Counted from the stretch's first letter, positions 34,893-43,633 are shown. The stretch: 64,000 nt of DNA from Tepidicaulis sp002389665 (GCF_965222285.1 NZ_OZ244942.1:558001-622000), one strand, 5' to 3'. Made by a program: numbers and translations. Notes: generated by a model from the sequence alone, not told the origin.

Positions 34893-34932
34893 TACACTTT
34901 TGGAAAAGCCTACACTTTTGAACAAAAATGTG
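34893..34932. promoter_or_regulatory. Direct and inverted repeats in the SDR/crotonase intergenic region
   Basis: TACACTTTTG occurs twice (34893-34902 and 34911-34920), 18 bases apart. The second copy also forms an imperfect inverted repeat with CAAAAATGTG (34923-34932). Two sites one and a half to two helical turns apart, in a 130-base gap between divergent genes, are what a dimeric regulator would need. The regulator is not identified. Confidence 0.5.
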
Positions 34933-34952
34933 AACTGCCGGGGAGGAAGGCA

Positions 34953-35780
34953 ATGGCTGAGAGGGTGGCGGCCCGCAGAGAGGGCTTCGAACAGATTTCC
35001 TATGAGGTGAAGGGGGAGGCGGCGCTCATCACGCTCAGCCGGCCTGAAAGGCTGAATGCCTGGACCCCGCAAATGATGGAAGAAATGGCAGCCGCTATCG
35101 AGGCGGCAAATGCCGACAAATCCATCGGCGCGATCATTGTGACGGGTGAGGGGCGCGGCTTTTGCGCGGGCGCGGATATTGAAAGCACATTCAAGTCCCG
35201 CCTCGATGGCAAGGATCCCGGCAATGACACGGCAGGCGGCTCGGGCGGCGCCCCGGCCACCGTCGACTGGATCAAGCTCACCCGCTCCTCAAAGCCCCTT
35301 ATCGCGGCGGTGAACGGCCCGGCCGTCGGCATCGGCGTCACCATGATCCTGCCTTTCGATATGATCATTGCCTCGGAAGCCGCGAAATTCGGCCTCGTCT
35401 TCGTGAAGATGGGCATCGTGCCGGAGCTTGCCTCCAGTCATTTCCTGGTGAGCCGGCTCGGCTGGGGCAAGGCGAGCGAGATGATGCTGACCGGCGGCAT
35501 TTATTCGGGCGCAGAAGCCCATGCGATGGGCCTTGCCGATCATCTGACCCCGCCCGAGGGGCTGATGGACAAAGCGTTCGACTTTGCAGGGCGCATTGCC
35601 GCCAATCCCGATTTGCAGCTGCGCATGACGAAAGAGCTTTTGACGCTCAGCGCCTGCGAAACCGATCTCGACCTCGTGCAAAAACGCGAAACGAAAATGC
35701 TGCATGAATGCTGGAAAACGGAAGAACACGCCGAAGCCGTGGCCGCCTTCCTTGAAAAGCGTCCTGCAAAATTCCGGTAA
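34953..35780 (+). CDS. Crotonase family protein, enoyl-CoA isomerase (ECI2/PECI)-like
   Basis: The 275-residue crotonase fold protein has GRGFCAGADIES for the CoA/oxyanion part and NGPAVGIGVTMILPFDMIIAS. The two hydratase glutamates are absent (Thr and Phe at those places), but VPELASSHFLV carries a Glu where peroxisomal-type delta3,delta2-enoyl-CoA isomerases have theirs. A double-bond isomerase rather than a hydratase is therefore likely. The ATG follows GGGGAGGAAGG. A hydrolase starts 10 bases after the stop, so the genes are one operon that also includes the next hydrolase. Confidence 0.88.
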   Translation: MAERVAARREGFEQISYEVKGEAALITLSRPERLNAWTPQMMEEMAAAIEAANADKSIGAIIVTGEGRGFCAGADIESTFKSRLDGKDPGNDTAGGSGGAPATVDWIKLTRSSKPLIAAVNGPAVGIGVTMILPFDMIIASEAAKFGLVFVKMGIVPELASSHFLVSRLGWGKASEMMLTGGIYSGAEAHAMGLADHLTPPEGLMDKAFDFAGRIAANPDLQLRMTKELLTLSACETDLDLVQKRETKMLHECWKTEEHAEAVAAFLEKRPAKFR

Positions 35781-35790
35781 AGGAAAAGCT

Positions 35791-36969
35791 ATGAGCACCA
35801 AGGCGAAATACGAGGTTGAGCGCATTCCCTTTCATCTGCACTGGCAGGAAAAATCGCCCTTCAAGGAAACTTATGCAGGCGCGCTCGACACGATCGTCGT
35901 GGAAGGCCAGCATTTAAAACCCAAAGGGGTGGTTTCGAAGACGGTGCTGATCTTCATGCACCCCACAGGCACGATGAACCTGCTGCCTATGCCGAACGCG
36001 CTTGCCGCTGCGGGCATTCCCTGCCTCACCTGCGCAAGCCGCTATCCTCATAACGATACCGCGCTCATCATGGAAAAGGTGCTGCTCGATCTCGGCCACT
36101 ATGTGCGCTACGCAAAGGAAAAGCTCGGCTATGAGAAAGTGATCATGGCGGGCTGGTCGGGCGGCGGCTCGCTTTCCATGTTCTACCAGTCCCAGGCCGA
36201 GAACCCGACCATCACTGAAACCCCGGCAGGGGACGCAGTGGATGTGAAAGGCGCCGGGCTCGTTCCCGCCGATGCGGTGCTCCAGCTTGCCGCCCATGTC
36301 AGCCGCGCTATAACACTGACAGAATGGCTCGACGCTTCGATCCTCGATGAGCTCGACCCGTCCAAAAAGGACAGCGCGCTCGATCTTTACGATCCGGACA
36401 ACCCGAACGGGCCGCCTTATTCATCCGAATTCGTCGCACGGTACCGCCAGGCGCAGATCGCCCGCTCGGCAAAGATCGACGCTTTTGTGTGGGACAAGCT
36501 CGAAGCGATGAAACGGGAAGGCAGGCCGAACGAGGAATTCGCCTTTGTCGTCCACGGCACCATGGCCGATCCACGCTGGCTCGACCTTTCCATCGATGCC
36601 AATGACAGAAAGGGGCCGAATTGGTGCTTCATGGGCGAGCCGCGCATCGTCAATATGATGCCGGCGGGCCTTGCTCGCTATACCTCGCTCAGGGCCTGGC
36701 TCTCGCAATGGTCTTATAAGCATTCGCGCGCCGACGGGCCGAAATGCGCCGGCGATGTGACCGTGCCGGTTCTCGTGGTGGAAAACAGCGCGGATGACGG
36801 CTGCACGCCGAGCCATGCCGCGCGCATCATGGCGGGCATCAAACACAGCGACAAAGAGTTCCATGTCGTCAACGGCGCAACGCATTATTATATCGGCCAG
36901 CCGGAAAAGATGGCCGAGGCCGTCGAGATCGTGAAAGGCTGGCTGGAGAAAAAGAACCTGCTCGTTTAA
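35791..36969 (+). CDS. Alpha/beta hydrolase family protein
   Basis: The 392-residue serine hydrolase has TVLIFMHPTGTMNLLPMPNA as the oxyanion loop and IMAGWSGGGSLSMFY as the nucleophile elbow (G-W-S-G-G). The acid and His are in ADDGCTPSHAARI and VNGATHYYIGQP near the C-terminus. The inserted region of about 100 residues between strands 6 and 7 (about 170-290) makes it longer than simple esterases. The ATG at 35791 has AAAGGAAA upstream. It lies 10 bases after the isomerase-like gene and 29 bases before another hydrolase. Substrate unknown. Confidence 0.88.
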   Translation: MSTKAKYEVERIPFHLHWQEKSPFKETYAGALDTIVVEGQHLKPKGVVSKTVLIFMHPTGTMNLLPMPNALAAAGIPCLTCASRYPHNDTALIMEKVLLDLGHYVRYAKEKLGYEKVIMAGWSGGGSLSMFYQSQAENPTITETPAGDAVDVKGAGLVPADAVLQLAAHVSRAITLTEWLDASILDELDPSKKDSALDLYDPDNPNGPPYSSEFVARYRQAQIARSAKIDAFVWDKLEAMKREGRPNEEFAFVVHGTMADPRWLDLSIDANDRKGPNWCFMGEPRIVNMMPAGLARYTSLRAWLSQWSYKHSRADGPKCAGDVTVPVLVVENSADDGCTPSHAARIMAGIKHSDKEFHVVNGATHYYIGQPEKMAEAVEIVKGWLEKKNLLV

Positions 36970-36998
36970 GAGCGGCGATGTGAAGGGGATGCGCAGCT

Positions 36999-37928
36999 GT
37001 GAGTGATGATAATTTGATGGCGCCGCCGCGCCGTCTTTCCCTCTCTTTGGGAAACGGAGAGCTTTCTTATCTGGAGTGGAAGCTGGCGGAAGGCTTGCCG
37101 CCGCTTCATTTCGCCCATGCCAATGGCTTTAACGGCCTGACCTACCGCGCGCTGCTTGCCCCGCTTGCCCCTTACTTTCACATCCGCGCCTGGGATGCGC
37201 GCGGCCATGGGATGACGACGCTTCGCGCCGACCCGGCAGCCCATAAGGATTGGTATATCTACCGAGACGATCTTATCGCTTTTACCGAGCGCTTTGCCGA
37301 GGACGCGGGTCGTCCTGTCCTGCTTGCCGGTCATTCCATGGGCGGCACGGCGAGCCTGATGGCCGCTGCGGAGCGGCCGGATATTGTCGCCGGGCTCTGC
37401 CTTGCCGATCCCGTGCTTATTCCTCCTTCCGTGCGCCGTCTTTTGCGGCTCGCCGGGCGTTTCGGTTTTAAGCTGCGCGGCGGGGATTTGGCGGCGGGCG
37501 CGGAAAAGCGCCGGGCCCGCTGGAAAGACAAAGAGACGATCATTGCCGCTTATAAAGGGCGCGGCGCCTTCCGCACCTGGCCGGACGGGTTCCTTGCCGA
37601 TTATGTGGAAGGGGGCACGATGCCGGCCGGAGACGGCGAAGTGGAACTTGCCTGCGCACCTGCCTGGGAGGCGGCGAATTTTCGCGCGCAGCGGCACGAC
37701 CCCTGGGCCGCGATCGAAAAGCTCCGTGTGCCGCTCACTCTGCTTTATGCAGGCAAAGGCTCGACCTGTTCGCCGCCCGGCCCGCAGCTTCTCGCCCGTA
37801 AAGACCCCGGCGCCACCGTCGCGCGGGTGGGCGAGGCAACGCATTTCCTACCCATGGAGTTTCCCGAAAGGCTGCGCCAGGAGCTTTTGGCGCTGGAAGC
37901 GCGGGTGGAGCGGGCCGCAAGAGCCTGA
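36999..37928 (+). CDS. Alpha/beta hydrolase family protein
   Basis: The 309-residue hydrolase has FAHANGFNG as the oxyanion loop, DARGHGMTTL, the nucleophile elbow LLAGHSMGGTASL (about residue 110), and the terminal GEATHFLPMEFP with the catalytic His. It resembles haloalkane-dehalogenase/esterase-type proteins of the broad family. A GTG at 36999 is chosen because AGGGG lies about 10 bases upstream; an in-frame ATG at 37017 is possible. It closes the three-gene plus-strand group (isomerase-like, hydrolase, hydrolase). Confidence 0.9.
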   Translation: MSDDNLMAPPRRLSLSLGNGELSYLEWKLAEGLPPLHFAHANGFNGLTYRALLAPLAPYFHIRAWDARGHGMTTLRADPAAHKDWYIYRDDLIAFTERFAEDAGRPVLLAGHSMGGTASLMAAAERPDIVAGLCLADPVLIPPSVRRLLRLAGRFGFKLRGGDLAAGAEKRRARWKDKETIIAAYKGRGAFRTWPDGFLADYVEGGTMPAGDGEVELACAPAWEAANFRAQRHDPWAAIEKLRVPLTLLYAGKGSTCSPPGPQLLARKDPGATVARVGEATHFLPMEFPERLRQELLALEARVERAARA

Positions 37929-37998
37929 GACCTGCCCCTAAAAGGCCCGATTTCAGCTCCATACTCTCCCCAATCAGAAGGGCGACAAGGAGGGCGAT

Positions 37999-38442
37999 AT
38001 GACCAAATTTTCCACGGCCATGACGGTTTTGCTGGCGGTTTCCGCGTTTGCCGCACCGGCCGCCTTTGCCGAAACGGAAGAGAGCGCGGGTAATGCGTCG
38101 CGCTATTCCATGCAGGAAACCGATGACGGCTTCCTGCGCCTCGACCGGCAGACGGGTCAGGTCTCTCATTGCAGCAAAAAGTCGGGCGACTTCGTTTGCG
38201 AAAGCGTGGCCGATGACCGCACGGTCTATGAAGAAAAGATCGCCGAGCTTGAAGCGGAACTGAACAAGGTCGAATCGGCACTGGCGCGCGCCAAGGGCGA
38301 GTTGCCGAACGAAGAAGATATTGCCGAAGCCTTTTCGGTCTTTGAAAGCTTCGCCAAACATTTCTCCCGCGCCGCGCGCGTCTTCCGGGATGAAATGGGC
38401 AAAGTGGATGAGCCTTTGCCTGAAGAAGAAAGCGGCAGCTAG
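37999..38442 (+). CDS. Secreted small coiled-coil protein of unknown function
   Basis: The 147-residue product has a signal peptide (STAMTVLLAVSAFAAPAAFA-ET). The mature part carries two Cys (SHCSKKSGDFVC) about 9 residues apart that could form a disulfide in the periplasm. A charged coiled coil follows (EEKIAELEAELNKVESALAR), then an acidic C-terminus. AAGGAGGGC precedes the ATG. A small cytosolic protein starts 10 bases later, so the two are a probable operon. No family is recognised. Confidence 0.75.
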   Translation: MTKFSTAMTVLLAVSAFAAPAAFAETEESAGNASRYSMQETDDGFLRLDRQTGQVSHCSKKSGDFVCESVADDRTVYEEKIAELEAELNKVESALARAKGELPNEEDIAEAFSVFESFAKHFSRAARVFRDEMGKVDEPLPEEESGS

Positions 38443-38451
38443 GCGCATCCC

Positions 38452-38697
38452 ATGCAGCAGGAACCGCTTTTCTTGAGCGAAAACGATCCGGCGCGCGGCG
38501 GCAAGGAGGCCGCGCTCCGTGCGCTGGATGACGAAGCGCTGAGCGCGCTTTACTGGCTGACGCGCGCCGCCGCGAAAGAGGCCAAAGAGCGCCGCGATAT
38601 GGACGCGCTCTTTTCTTACGTGCGCGGCACGAAGACCATTCAGCGCATTGCAGCGGAGCGCGGGCTTCTCATCGATGCCCGCCGCCGCGCAGGCTAA
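38452..38697 (+). CDS. Small protein of unknown function
   Basis: The 81-residue product is without signal peptide or membrane segment. It is mostly helical, with a charged central helix (LTRAAAKEAKERRDMDALFS) and an Arg-rich end (ERGLLIDARRRAG). It follows the coiled-coil gene by 10 bases and overlaps the convergent thioesterase by 4 bases. No recognisable domain. Genuine coding is supported by the plausible start and its tight spacing only. Confidence 0.55.
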   Translation: MQQEPLFLSENDPARGGKEAALRALDDEALSALYWLTRAAAKEAKERRDMDALFSYVRGTKTIQRIAAERGLLIDARRRAG

Positions 38698-39611
38698 ACG
38701 CCGAGCCCGCCGATCACCAGACTTTCCAGATGCGCTTTCATCTCACCCGGAATGGGAATGGCCTTGCGCGCTTCAAGATCGAGCGCAATGGCAACCGCTT
38801 CGGCAGTGGCGATGGCATTGCCTGTTTCCGTGTCGAAGAGCCAGTGACACCAGGTATAAGTCTTGTCGGTCACGGTCTTCAGCCCGCTGCGTAAGGTCAA
38901 GAGATCGCCTTCCTTCGGCGCGCCGCGGTAAATGAAGCGGTATTCGAGGGCGGCGCCGCCGGTCTTCGAATTGGCCGAGCGGTCGTCCCCGCGCGTGGCG
39001 GCGAGAAGATTGGGAATGGAATCGGAGACAACGCCCATGAAATGGCGCTTCGTCATATAGCCGTGGGCGTCGCACCAGTCCGGCATGACCTCGCCCATAT
39101 AAGTGCGCACCATGCCCATGGCTTCGGCATCTTGAAGGCTGGGCGCCGGGCGAGGCGCCGTCATTTCAAGGCCGCGAAAGGCGCCGTGGGCGGGGATATC
39201 GGTTTTGACGCTTTCGGCCTTTTGCAGTGCCTCTTTCGGGAAGGGCAGCGGCGCGCGGCTTTTGTCTTCCACCAGCACCGCTTCGGCGCGAAAAGTCGCC
39301 GCCACATCGCCGCTCACCGTGTTGATCATCTCTTCATAGACAACGAGATGATCGTCGTGAACTTCGGCAATACCGCCCTGAATGAAAAACGGCGCCCCGG
39401 GGCGCTGTTCACGCAGGAAGCGGACATGGTGATCGCGCGCCGTGAGCACCCAGCCCTTTTCTTTCAAAAAGCGCGGGCCGAGGCCGATATAATGGCCGAG
39501 CGTGGCAAGCCCCGCTTGGGCTTTGTCCAGATAGAACTGAACATTCATATGGCCCATCTGGTCGCTTTCCCAGGTCTGCACCGAACTGCGGTAAATTTCC
39601 TGTATGCTCAT
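38694..39611 (-). CDS. Tandem-hotdog acyl-CoA thioesterase (4HBT-type), downstream member
   Basis: The 305-residue product has two hotdog domains. The first begins SVQTWESDQMGHMNVQFYLDK, with the 4-hydroxybenzoyl-CoA thioesterase Asp/His region (DQMGHMN), and the second starts near residue 170 (YMGEVMPDWCDAHGYMTKRH). Such two-domain enzymes hydrolyse acyl-CoA thioesters in the cytosol. AGAGGAAG lies upstream of the ATG. It is the last gene of a five-gene minus-strand operon. The upstream neighbour is the same architecture, and the pair may differ in substrate. Confidence 0.88.
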   Translation of the reverse strand: MSIQEIYRSSVQTWESDQMGHMNVQFYLDKAQAGLATLGHYIGLGPRFLKEKGWVLTARDHHVRFLREQRPGAPFFIQGGIAEVHDDHLVVYEEMINTVSGDVAATFRAEAVLVEDKSRAPLPFPKEALQKAESVKTDIPAHGAFRGLEMTAPRPAPSLQDAEAMGMVRTYMGEVMPDWCDAHGYMTKRHFMGVVSDSIPNLLAATRGDDRSANSKTGGAALEYRFIYRGAPKEGDLLTLRSGLKTVTDKTYTWCHWLFDTETGNAIATAEAVAIALDLEARKAIPIPGEMKAHLESLVIGGLGV

Positions 39612-39634
39612 GAAACGCTTCCTCTTTTACTTCG

Positions 39635-40462
39635 TTATAAGCGGTGATGCGCGGCGCTTTCGCGCACGGCGTCCGGCAGAGCGATGGCGCGGCGCGTTTC
39701 CTTATCGAAAAGAAGGCCGATACCGTCCGCCGCCGCGACGGGCGCGCCCGTCTTGCCGTTGAAAAAAATATGCCGGTAATGAAGGGTCTTGCCGCCTGCC
39801 GCATCGAGCCCCGTGCTGACCGCGATGAGATCGTCTTCGCCAAGCGTGCCGAAAAACTGAAAATGAAGCTCGACCGTTGCCGTGGCAAGGCCGCGCGCCT
39901 TCTGCTCCTGCCGCCCGAGGCCCGCGAGCCGCCACATATGCCCCTGGCAATCGGAAAGCCGGGAGAAATAGCCTTTCAGCGAAAAGCCGCCCTCTGCGTC
40001 GCATTCATTCCCCCGCGCCGCGCTTAAATTCGTTTCCGTTAAACCTTCATGGGTTTCCATGCCGGGCTGGAAAAGAAGGTCGGGCGTAAGACCGCGCGGC
40101 GCAGCCTCGCTTGCAAGCGGCGCGATCTCTTCCGGCGCCTTTTCAAGGGGCAGATGAAAGCTGGCGGTCGCTGCAAGCGCGCCGCTTTCCTCATTGCGCA
40201 TGAAGTGGGTGAGGGTGCCGTTCCCGTTTTCAAAAGCGCTGACCTCGCCATGCGCGGCGGCAAGGTCGGATGCATGAAGCTCTTTGTGAAAGCGCATATG
40301 GAGCGCGCGCAGCGTGCCCGGCGTACCTTTGCTGCTTTCGCCTAAGAAAAAGAGATGGCGCAGCAGCGACTGCGAAAACTTGTCGGCAAAGAACTGGATG
40401 TTCATATGCCCCATCTCATCGCATTCCCAGGGGGCAACATACCCTTTGAACGTATCGCGCAT
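39635..40462 (-). CDS. Tandem-hotdog acyl-CoA thioesterase (4HBT-type), upstream member
   Basis: The 275-residue protein again has two hotdog domains: GYVAPWECDEMGHMNIQFFADK in the first (same DEMGHMN motif as the neighbour) and FSRLSDCQGHMWRLAGLGRQE in the second. The two thioesterases share the N-terminal motif but differ in length and elsewhere, so they probably diverged after duplication. The gene starts 11 bases after the crotonase-like gene ends. The ATG has no obvious ribosome site, so translation may be coupled to the upstream gene. Confidence 0.88.
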   Translation of the reverse strand: MRDTFKGYVAPWECDEMGHMNIQFFADKFSQSLLRHLFFLGESSKGTPGTLRALHMRFHKELHASDLAAAHGEVSAFENGNGTLTHFMRNEESGALAATASFHLPLEKAPEEIAPLASEAAPRGLTPDLLFQPGMETHEGLTETNLSAARGNECDAEGGFSLKGYFSRLSDCQGHMWRLAGLGRQEQKARGLATATVELHFQFFGTLGEDDLIAVSTGLDAAGGKTLHYRHIFFNGKTGAPVAAADGIGLLFDKETRRAIALPDAVRESAAHHRL

Positions 40463-40473
40463 CGGGGCGGGGC

Positions 40474-41358
40474 TCAGAATTTATAGGTGGGGCGGGAGAC
40501 GCCCTCTGCGATCGGCGCGCCGCCATCGCGCATTTTCACCGCGTCCTGGAAGCCTTTCTCTTCGGCCATTTCCTTGAACCACATGCCTTCGGGTGAGTGG
40601 CGGGTAATACCGTCGAAAAGCGTCGCGATCATTTGCGTGGTTTCCATGCCCATCTGCTCGACCGCGCGGTTGAGCATCAGCTTCTGCATCATGAGCTGGT
40701 TGCGGGGCACGCCGGCCATGCGCTCGGCCAGTTCATCGACGCGGGCATCGAGCCGCTCTTCGCTCACTGCTTCGAGCACGAGCCCCATATCGGCGGCTTC
40801 CTTGCCGGTGATGAGATCGCCCGTCAGCAACATGCGTTTGGCTTTTTCCACGCCGAGCCGGTAGGCCCACATGGCCGTTGTCGGGCAGCCCCAGACGCGG
40901 GCGGGCGGATAGCCGATCTTGGCATCTTCCGCCATGACGACGAGATCGCAGCACAGTGCGATGTCGCTGCCGCCGGCCACGGCAAAGCCGCGTACCTTGG
41001 CGATAGTGGGTTTGTAGCTGCGCCACAGCGACATGAAATCCTTGGTATTGGCGAACATCATGTTGAAGTCCACCATCGGGTCCCAGGGCCGCCCGTCGGC
41101 ATCTGCTGCCTGAGCGCCTTGGTTGTTGCCGCGCCGTTCAGCGAAATCTTTCAAGTCATAGCCCGCCGAAAAAGCGCGCCCTGCCCCCGTCAAAACGATG
41201 ACATGGATGTCGTCATCTTCATTGGCAAGCTCGACGGCGCGGGCAATTTCCCGCGGCATGCCGGAGGCGATGGCGTTCAGCCGGTCCGGCCGGTTCAGCG
41301 TGATGCGCGCTATGCGTCCGTCTTTTTCATAGAGAAGGTGCTGAAACGTCTCGCTCAT
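40474..41358 (-). CDS. Crotonase family protein lacking both canonical catalytic glutamates
   Basis: The 294-residue crotonase fold protein has the CoA/oxyanion elements GRAFSAGYDLKDFAERRGN and KVRGFAVAGGSDIALCCDLV, so thioester binding is likely. At the first hydratase Glu the sequence has Asp (GGSD), and at the second there is Pro (IGYPPARVWG), so it should not be a standard enoyl-CoA hydratase. The C-terminal extension is longer than usual. AAGGAAG precedes the ATG. It sits between a hydrolase and two thioesterases, so a hydrolase, isomerase or C-C cleaving activity is possible. Confidence 0.85.
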   Translation of the reverse strand: MSETFQHLLYEKDGRIARITLNRPDRLNAIASGMPREIARAVELANEDDDIHVIVLTGAGRAFSAGYDLKDFAERRGNNQGAQAADADGRPWDPMVDFNMMFANTKDFMSLWRSYKPTIAKVRGFAVAGGSDIALCCDLVVMAEDAKIGYPPARVWGCPTTAMWAYRLGVEKAKRMLLTGDLITGKEAADMGLVLEAVSEERLDARVDELAERMAGVPRNQLMMQKLMLNRAVEQMGMETTQMIATLFDGITRHSPEGMWFKEMAEEKGFQDAVKMRDGGAPIAEGVSRPTYKF

Positions 41359-41377
41359 GGGGCGTGCTTCCTTGAGA

Positions 41378-42337
41378 TTAGGCCTGAACCTCGTTCAAGA
41401 ACCGGTCGATGCGGGCAAGGCCGCTTTCGGCAAGCTGGCCGGGAAAGGCGATAAAGCCATGGGCGCCGCCGGGATAGACCGCAAGCTCGGCCTTATTGCC
41501 CGCCGCCACCCAGCGCGCATGCATGAAGAGACTGTCATCGAGCAGCGCATCCTGCGTGCCGACGGAGAAAAGCGCGGGCGGCATATCTTTCAAGTCGGCG
41601 AAGATCGGGGAAATATCCGGATCTTCGAGATCGGCATCCGCCGGCACGAAGCAGCGGCGGAATTCTTCCACATCCTTGGTGCGCAGAATGAGTTTGCGTC
41701 CGCCGAAGGACCGTGCGCTTGGGCTCATGCGCATGTCGTAACAGCCGAAAACGAGATTGGCGCCTTTAAAGCCCGTAAAGCCGTGCTTATCGCGCAGGCG
41801 CAGCAGCGTGACAGCGGAAAGATGCGCGCCGGCGGACTCGCCGCCAATGGTCAGAAAGTCGGAGCCGAATTCCGCTTTGGCGTTTTGAGCGAGCCAGAGC
41901 GCGGCGGCCTCGCAATCATCGGGCGCGGCAGGATAAGGGTTCTCGGGCGCAAGGCGGTACTCGATGCTCACCGCCGCAAGGCCGGTATTGTCGGCAATGC
42001 GCTCGAGGAGCGCGTCCTGCTGCGCCGCCCCGCCGAAGGTCCAGCCGCCGCCATGAATGTGAAGATAGGCGCCCTTGGGATTGTCCGGTGCAATGATGCG
42101 CAGCTCGAGCTTGCCGGCAGGCGTGTCGATCGTGCGTGTCTTGGCGCGCGGGGAGAGCGGGGGCAGCGGGAAGGGGCCTTCACCGCGCTCGCGCCTTGCC
42201 CGAGCTTCGGCCGGGCCAATGTCCCAATTGTCCTCGATGCCCTCGGTCAATTGCACGATGCCGTCATTGATCGCCTTGGTTTCGGCGGAAACCGCCTCGT
42301 CGCGGTAAAGCGCAGGATCGAATGGATTGTCGGACAT
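41378..42337 (-). CDS. Alpha/beta hydrolase, HSL (family IV) type
   Basis: The 319-residue esterase has LHIHGGGWTFGGAAQQDALL as a full HGGGW oxyanion motif, GGESAGAHLSAV as the nucleophile elbow (G-E-S-A-G) and GTQDALLDDS / AHGFIAF for the acid and His. It would hydrolyse carboxylic esters in the cytosol. GGGAG precedes the ATG. It is the second gene of the five-gene minus-strand operon, between the acyl-CoA dehydrogenase and the crotonase-like gene, where it could release an acyl group that then enters the CoA route (inference). Confidence 0.92.
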   Translation of the reverse strand: MSDNPFDPALYRDEAVSAETKAINDGIVQLTEGIEDNWDIGPAEARARRERGEGPFPLPPLSPRAKTRTIDTPAGKLELRIIAPDNPKGAYLHIHGGGWTFGGAAQQDALLERIADNTGLAAVSIEYRLAPENPYPAAPDDCEAAALWLAQNAKAEFGSDFLTIGGESAGAHLSAVTLLRLRDKHGFTGFKGANLVFGCYDMRMSPSARSFGGRKLILRTKDVEEFRRCFVPADADLEDPDISPIFADLKDMPPALFSVGTQDALLDDSLFMHARWVAAGNKAELAVYPGGAHGFIAFPGQLAESGLARIDRFLNEVQA

Positions 42338-42404
42338 GGAAGGCTCCCCGTTGTTTGCTCTCTTGTAGCAGGCAGCGCCGTCAAAAGGAAAGCCGCAGGG
42401 GAAA

Positions 42405-42428
42405 CCCCGCTTTTTCGCGAAAGCGGGG
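42405..42428 (-). terminator. Stem-loop between the acyl-CoA dehydrogenase and hydrolase genes
   Basis: CCCCGCTTT (42405-42413) pairs with AAAGCGGGG (42420-42428), a 9-bp stem with loop TTCGCG. On the minus strand it is followed by TTTCCCC, a weak T-run. It would partly separate the dehydrogenase from the four genes after it. Confidence 0.5.
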
Positions 42429-42457
42429 CCCTTTGAAAGCCTGACGGCCGGTGAGGT

Positions 42458-43633
42458 TTAGATGCCGAGCTGGCGGGCGGCGAGATCGCGCATGATTTCT
42501 TCCGAGCCGCCACCGATGGCATTCACCCTGACTTCCCGGTAGATGCGCTCCACGCGGTTGCCGCGCATATAGCCCGAGCCGCCGAGAATCTGCATCGCCT
42601 CGCGCGCGCAGAATTCGAGCGTTAGTGTGGCCTGCACTTTCAGCATGGCAAGATCGGCGACCGGGGTTTCCCCGTTCTGCACCCGCCAGGCGCAGATTTC
42701 CAGATAGGCCTGCGTCGCATTGATCTGACGGACCATTTCCGCGATCTTGTGGCGGATCACCTGATGATCGCCGAGCCGCTTGCCGAAGGTTTTGCGCTCC
42801 TGCGCCCAGTTTACCGCCTCTTCAAGGCAAACGCGGGCCGAGCCCATGGCACCGGCGGCCATGCCCAGCCGCTCGCCGTTGAAATTGTTCACGATGCCGA
42901 TAAAGCCCTGGTTCTCCTCGCCGATAAGGTTGGAGACGGGCACTTTCACATCGTCGAAGTAAATCGCGGCGGTGTCGGAGGCCCACCAGCCCATTTTCTT
43001 CAGCGGCGTGCGCGTGACGCCCGGCGCATCGGCATCGATAAGCAGAAGCGAAATGCCCTTCATGCCGTCGCCGCCTGTGCGCACGGCGGTCGTGTAGTGA
43101 TGCGCGCGCATGCCGCCGGTGATGAACATTTTCGAGCCGTTGACGATGTAATGATCGCCGTCGCGCACGGCTTTCGTCGAGATATTGGCAACGTCGGAGC
43201 CCGCGCCGGGCTCGGTAATGGCAAGGGAAATGCGCTTGTCCCCATCGAGTACGGGCGGCGCGATGCGCTCTTTCATTTCATCGGAGCCGATGGCCATGAT
43301 GGGCGGCAGGCCGATGCCATGCACCATCAGGCTTGCCGTCACGCCGCCCGCGCCGAGCCGGGCAAGTTCTTCGGAGGTCACGATGCCATGGAAGCGGTCC
43401 AGCCCTTCCGAGATGCCTCCATATTGCTCGGGATAGCCCATGCGCAGAAGGCCGAATTCAGAGGCTTTCTTGTAAAGCTCTTCGGGAAAGCCGCCCGCCT
43501 CGTCCCATTCATCGGCGTAAGGCATCATTTCTTTTTCCACGAATTTGCGCAGCTCCGCGCGCCAATGCTCGTGGCTTTCATTCATGAAAGGGCTGGGCAG
43601 ACGGGTGGTGTCGAAATCGAATTGCGCGGCCAT
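42458..43633 (-). CDS. Acyl-CoA dehydrogenase, isovaleryl/short-chain-like
   Basis: The 391-residue flavoenzyme has FAD-binding ITEPGAGSDVANIS and SKMFITGGMRAHHY. The Glu of VNNFNGERLGMAAG (about residue 255) is the probable catalytic base, as in isovaleryl-CoA dehydrogenase, because the terminal motif is IGGGSEEIMRDLA without the usual Glu. The ATG at 43633 (MAAQFDF) is preceded by AGGGAG at 7 bases; an upstream ATG would give an unlikely 24-residue tail. First gene of the minus-strand operon with hydrolase, crotonase-like and two thioesterase genes, though a weak terminator lies after it. Confidence 0.94.
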   Translation of the reverse strand: MAAQFDFDTTRLPSPFMNESHEHWRAELRKFVEKEMMPYADEWDEAGGFPEELYKKASEFGLLRMGYPEQYGGISEGLDRFHGIVTSEELARLGAGGVTASLMVHGIGLPPIMAIGSDEMKERIAPPVLDGDKRISLAITEPGAGSDVANISTKAVRDGDHYIVNGSKMFITGGMRAHHYTTAVRTGGDGMKGISLLLIDADAPGVTRTPLKKMGWWASDTAAIYFDDVKVPVSNLIGEENQGFIGIVNNFNGERLGMAAGAMGSARVCLEEAVNWAQERKTFGKRLGDHQVIRHKIAEMVRQINATQAYLEICAWRVQNGETPVADLAMLKVQATLTLEFCAREAMQILGGSGYMRGNRVERIYREVRVNAIGGGSEEIMRDLAARQLGI

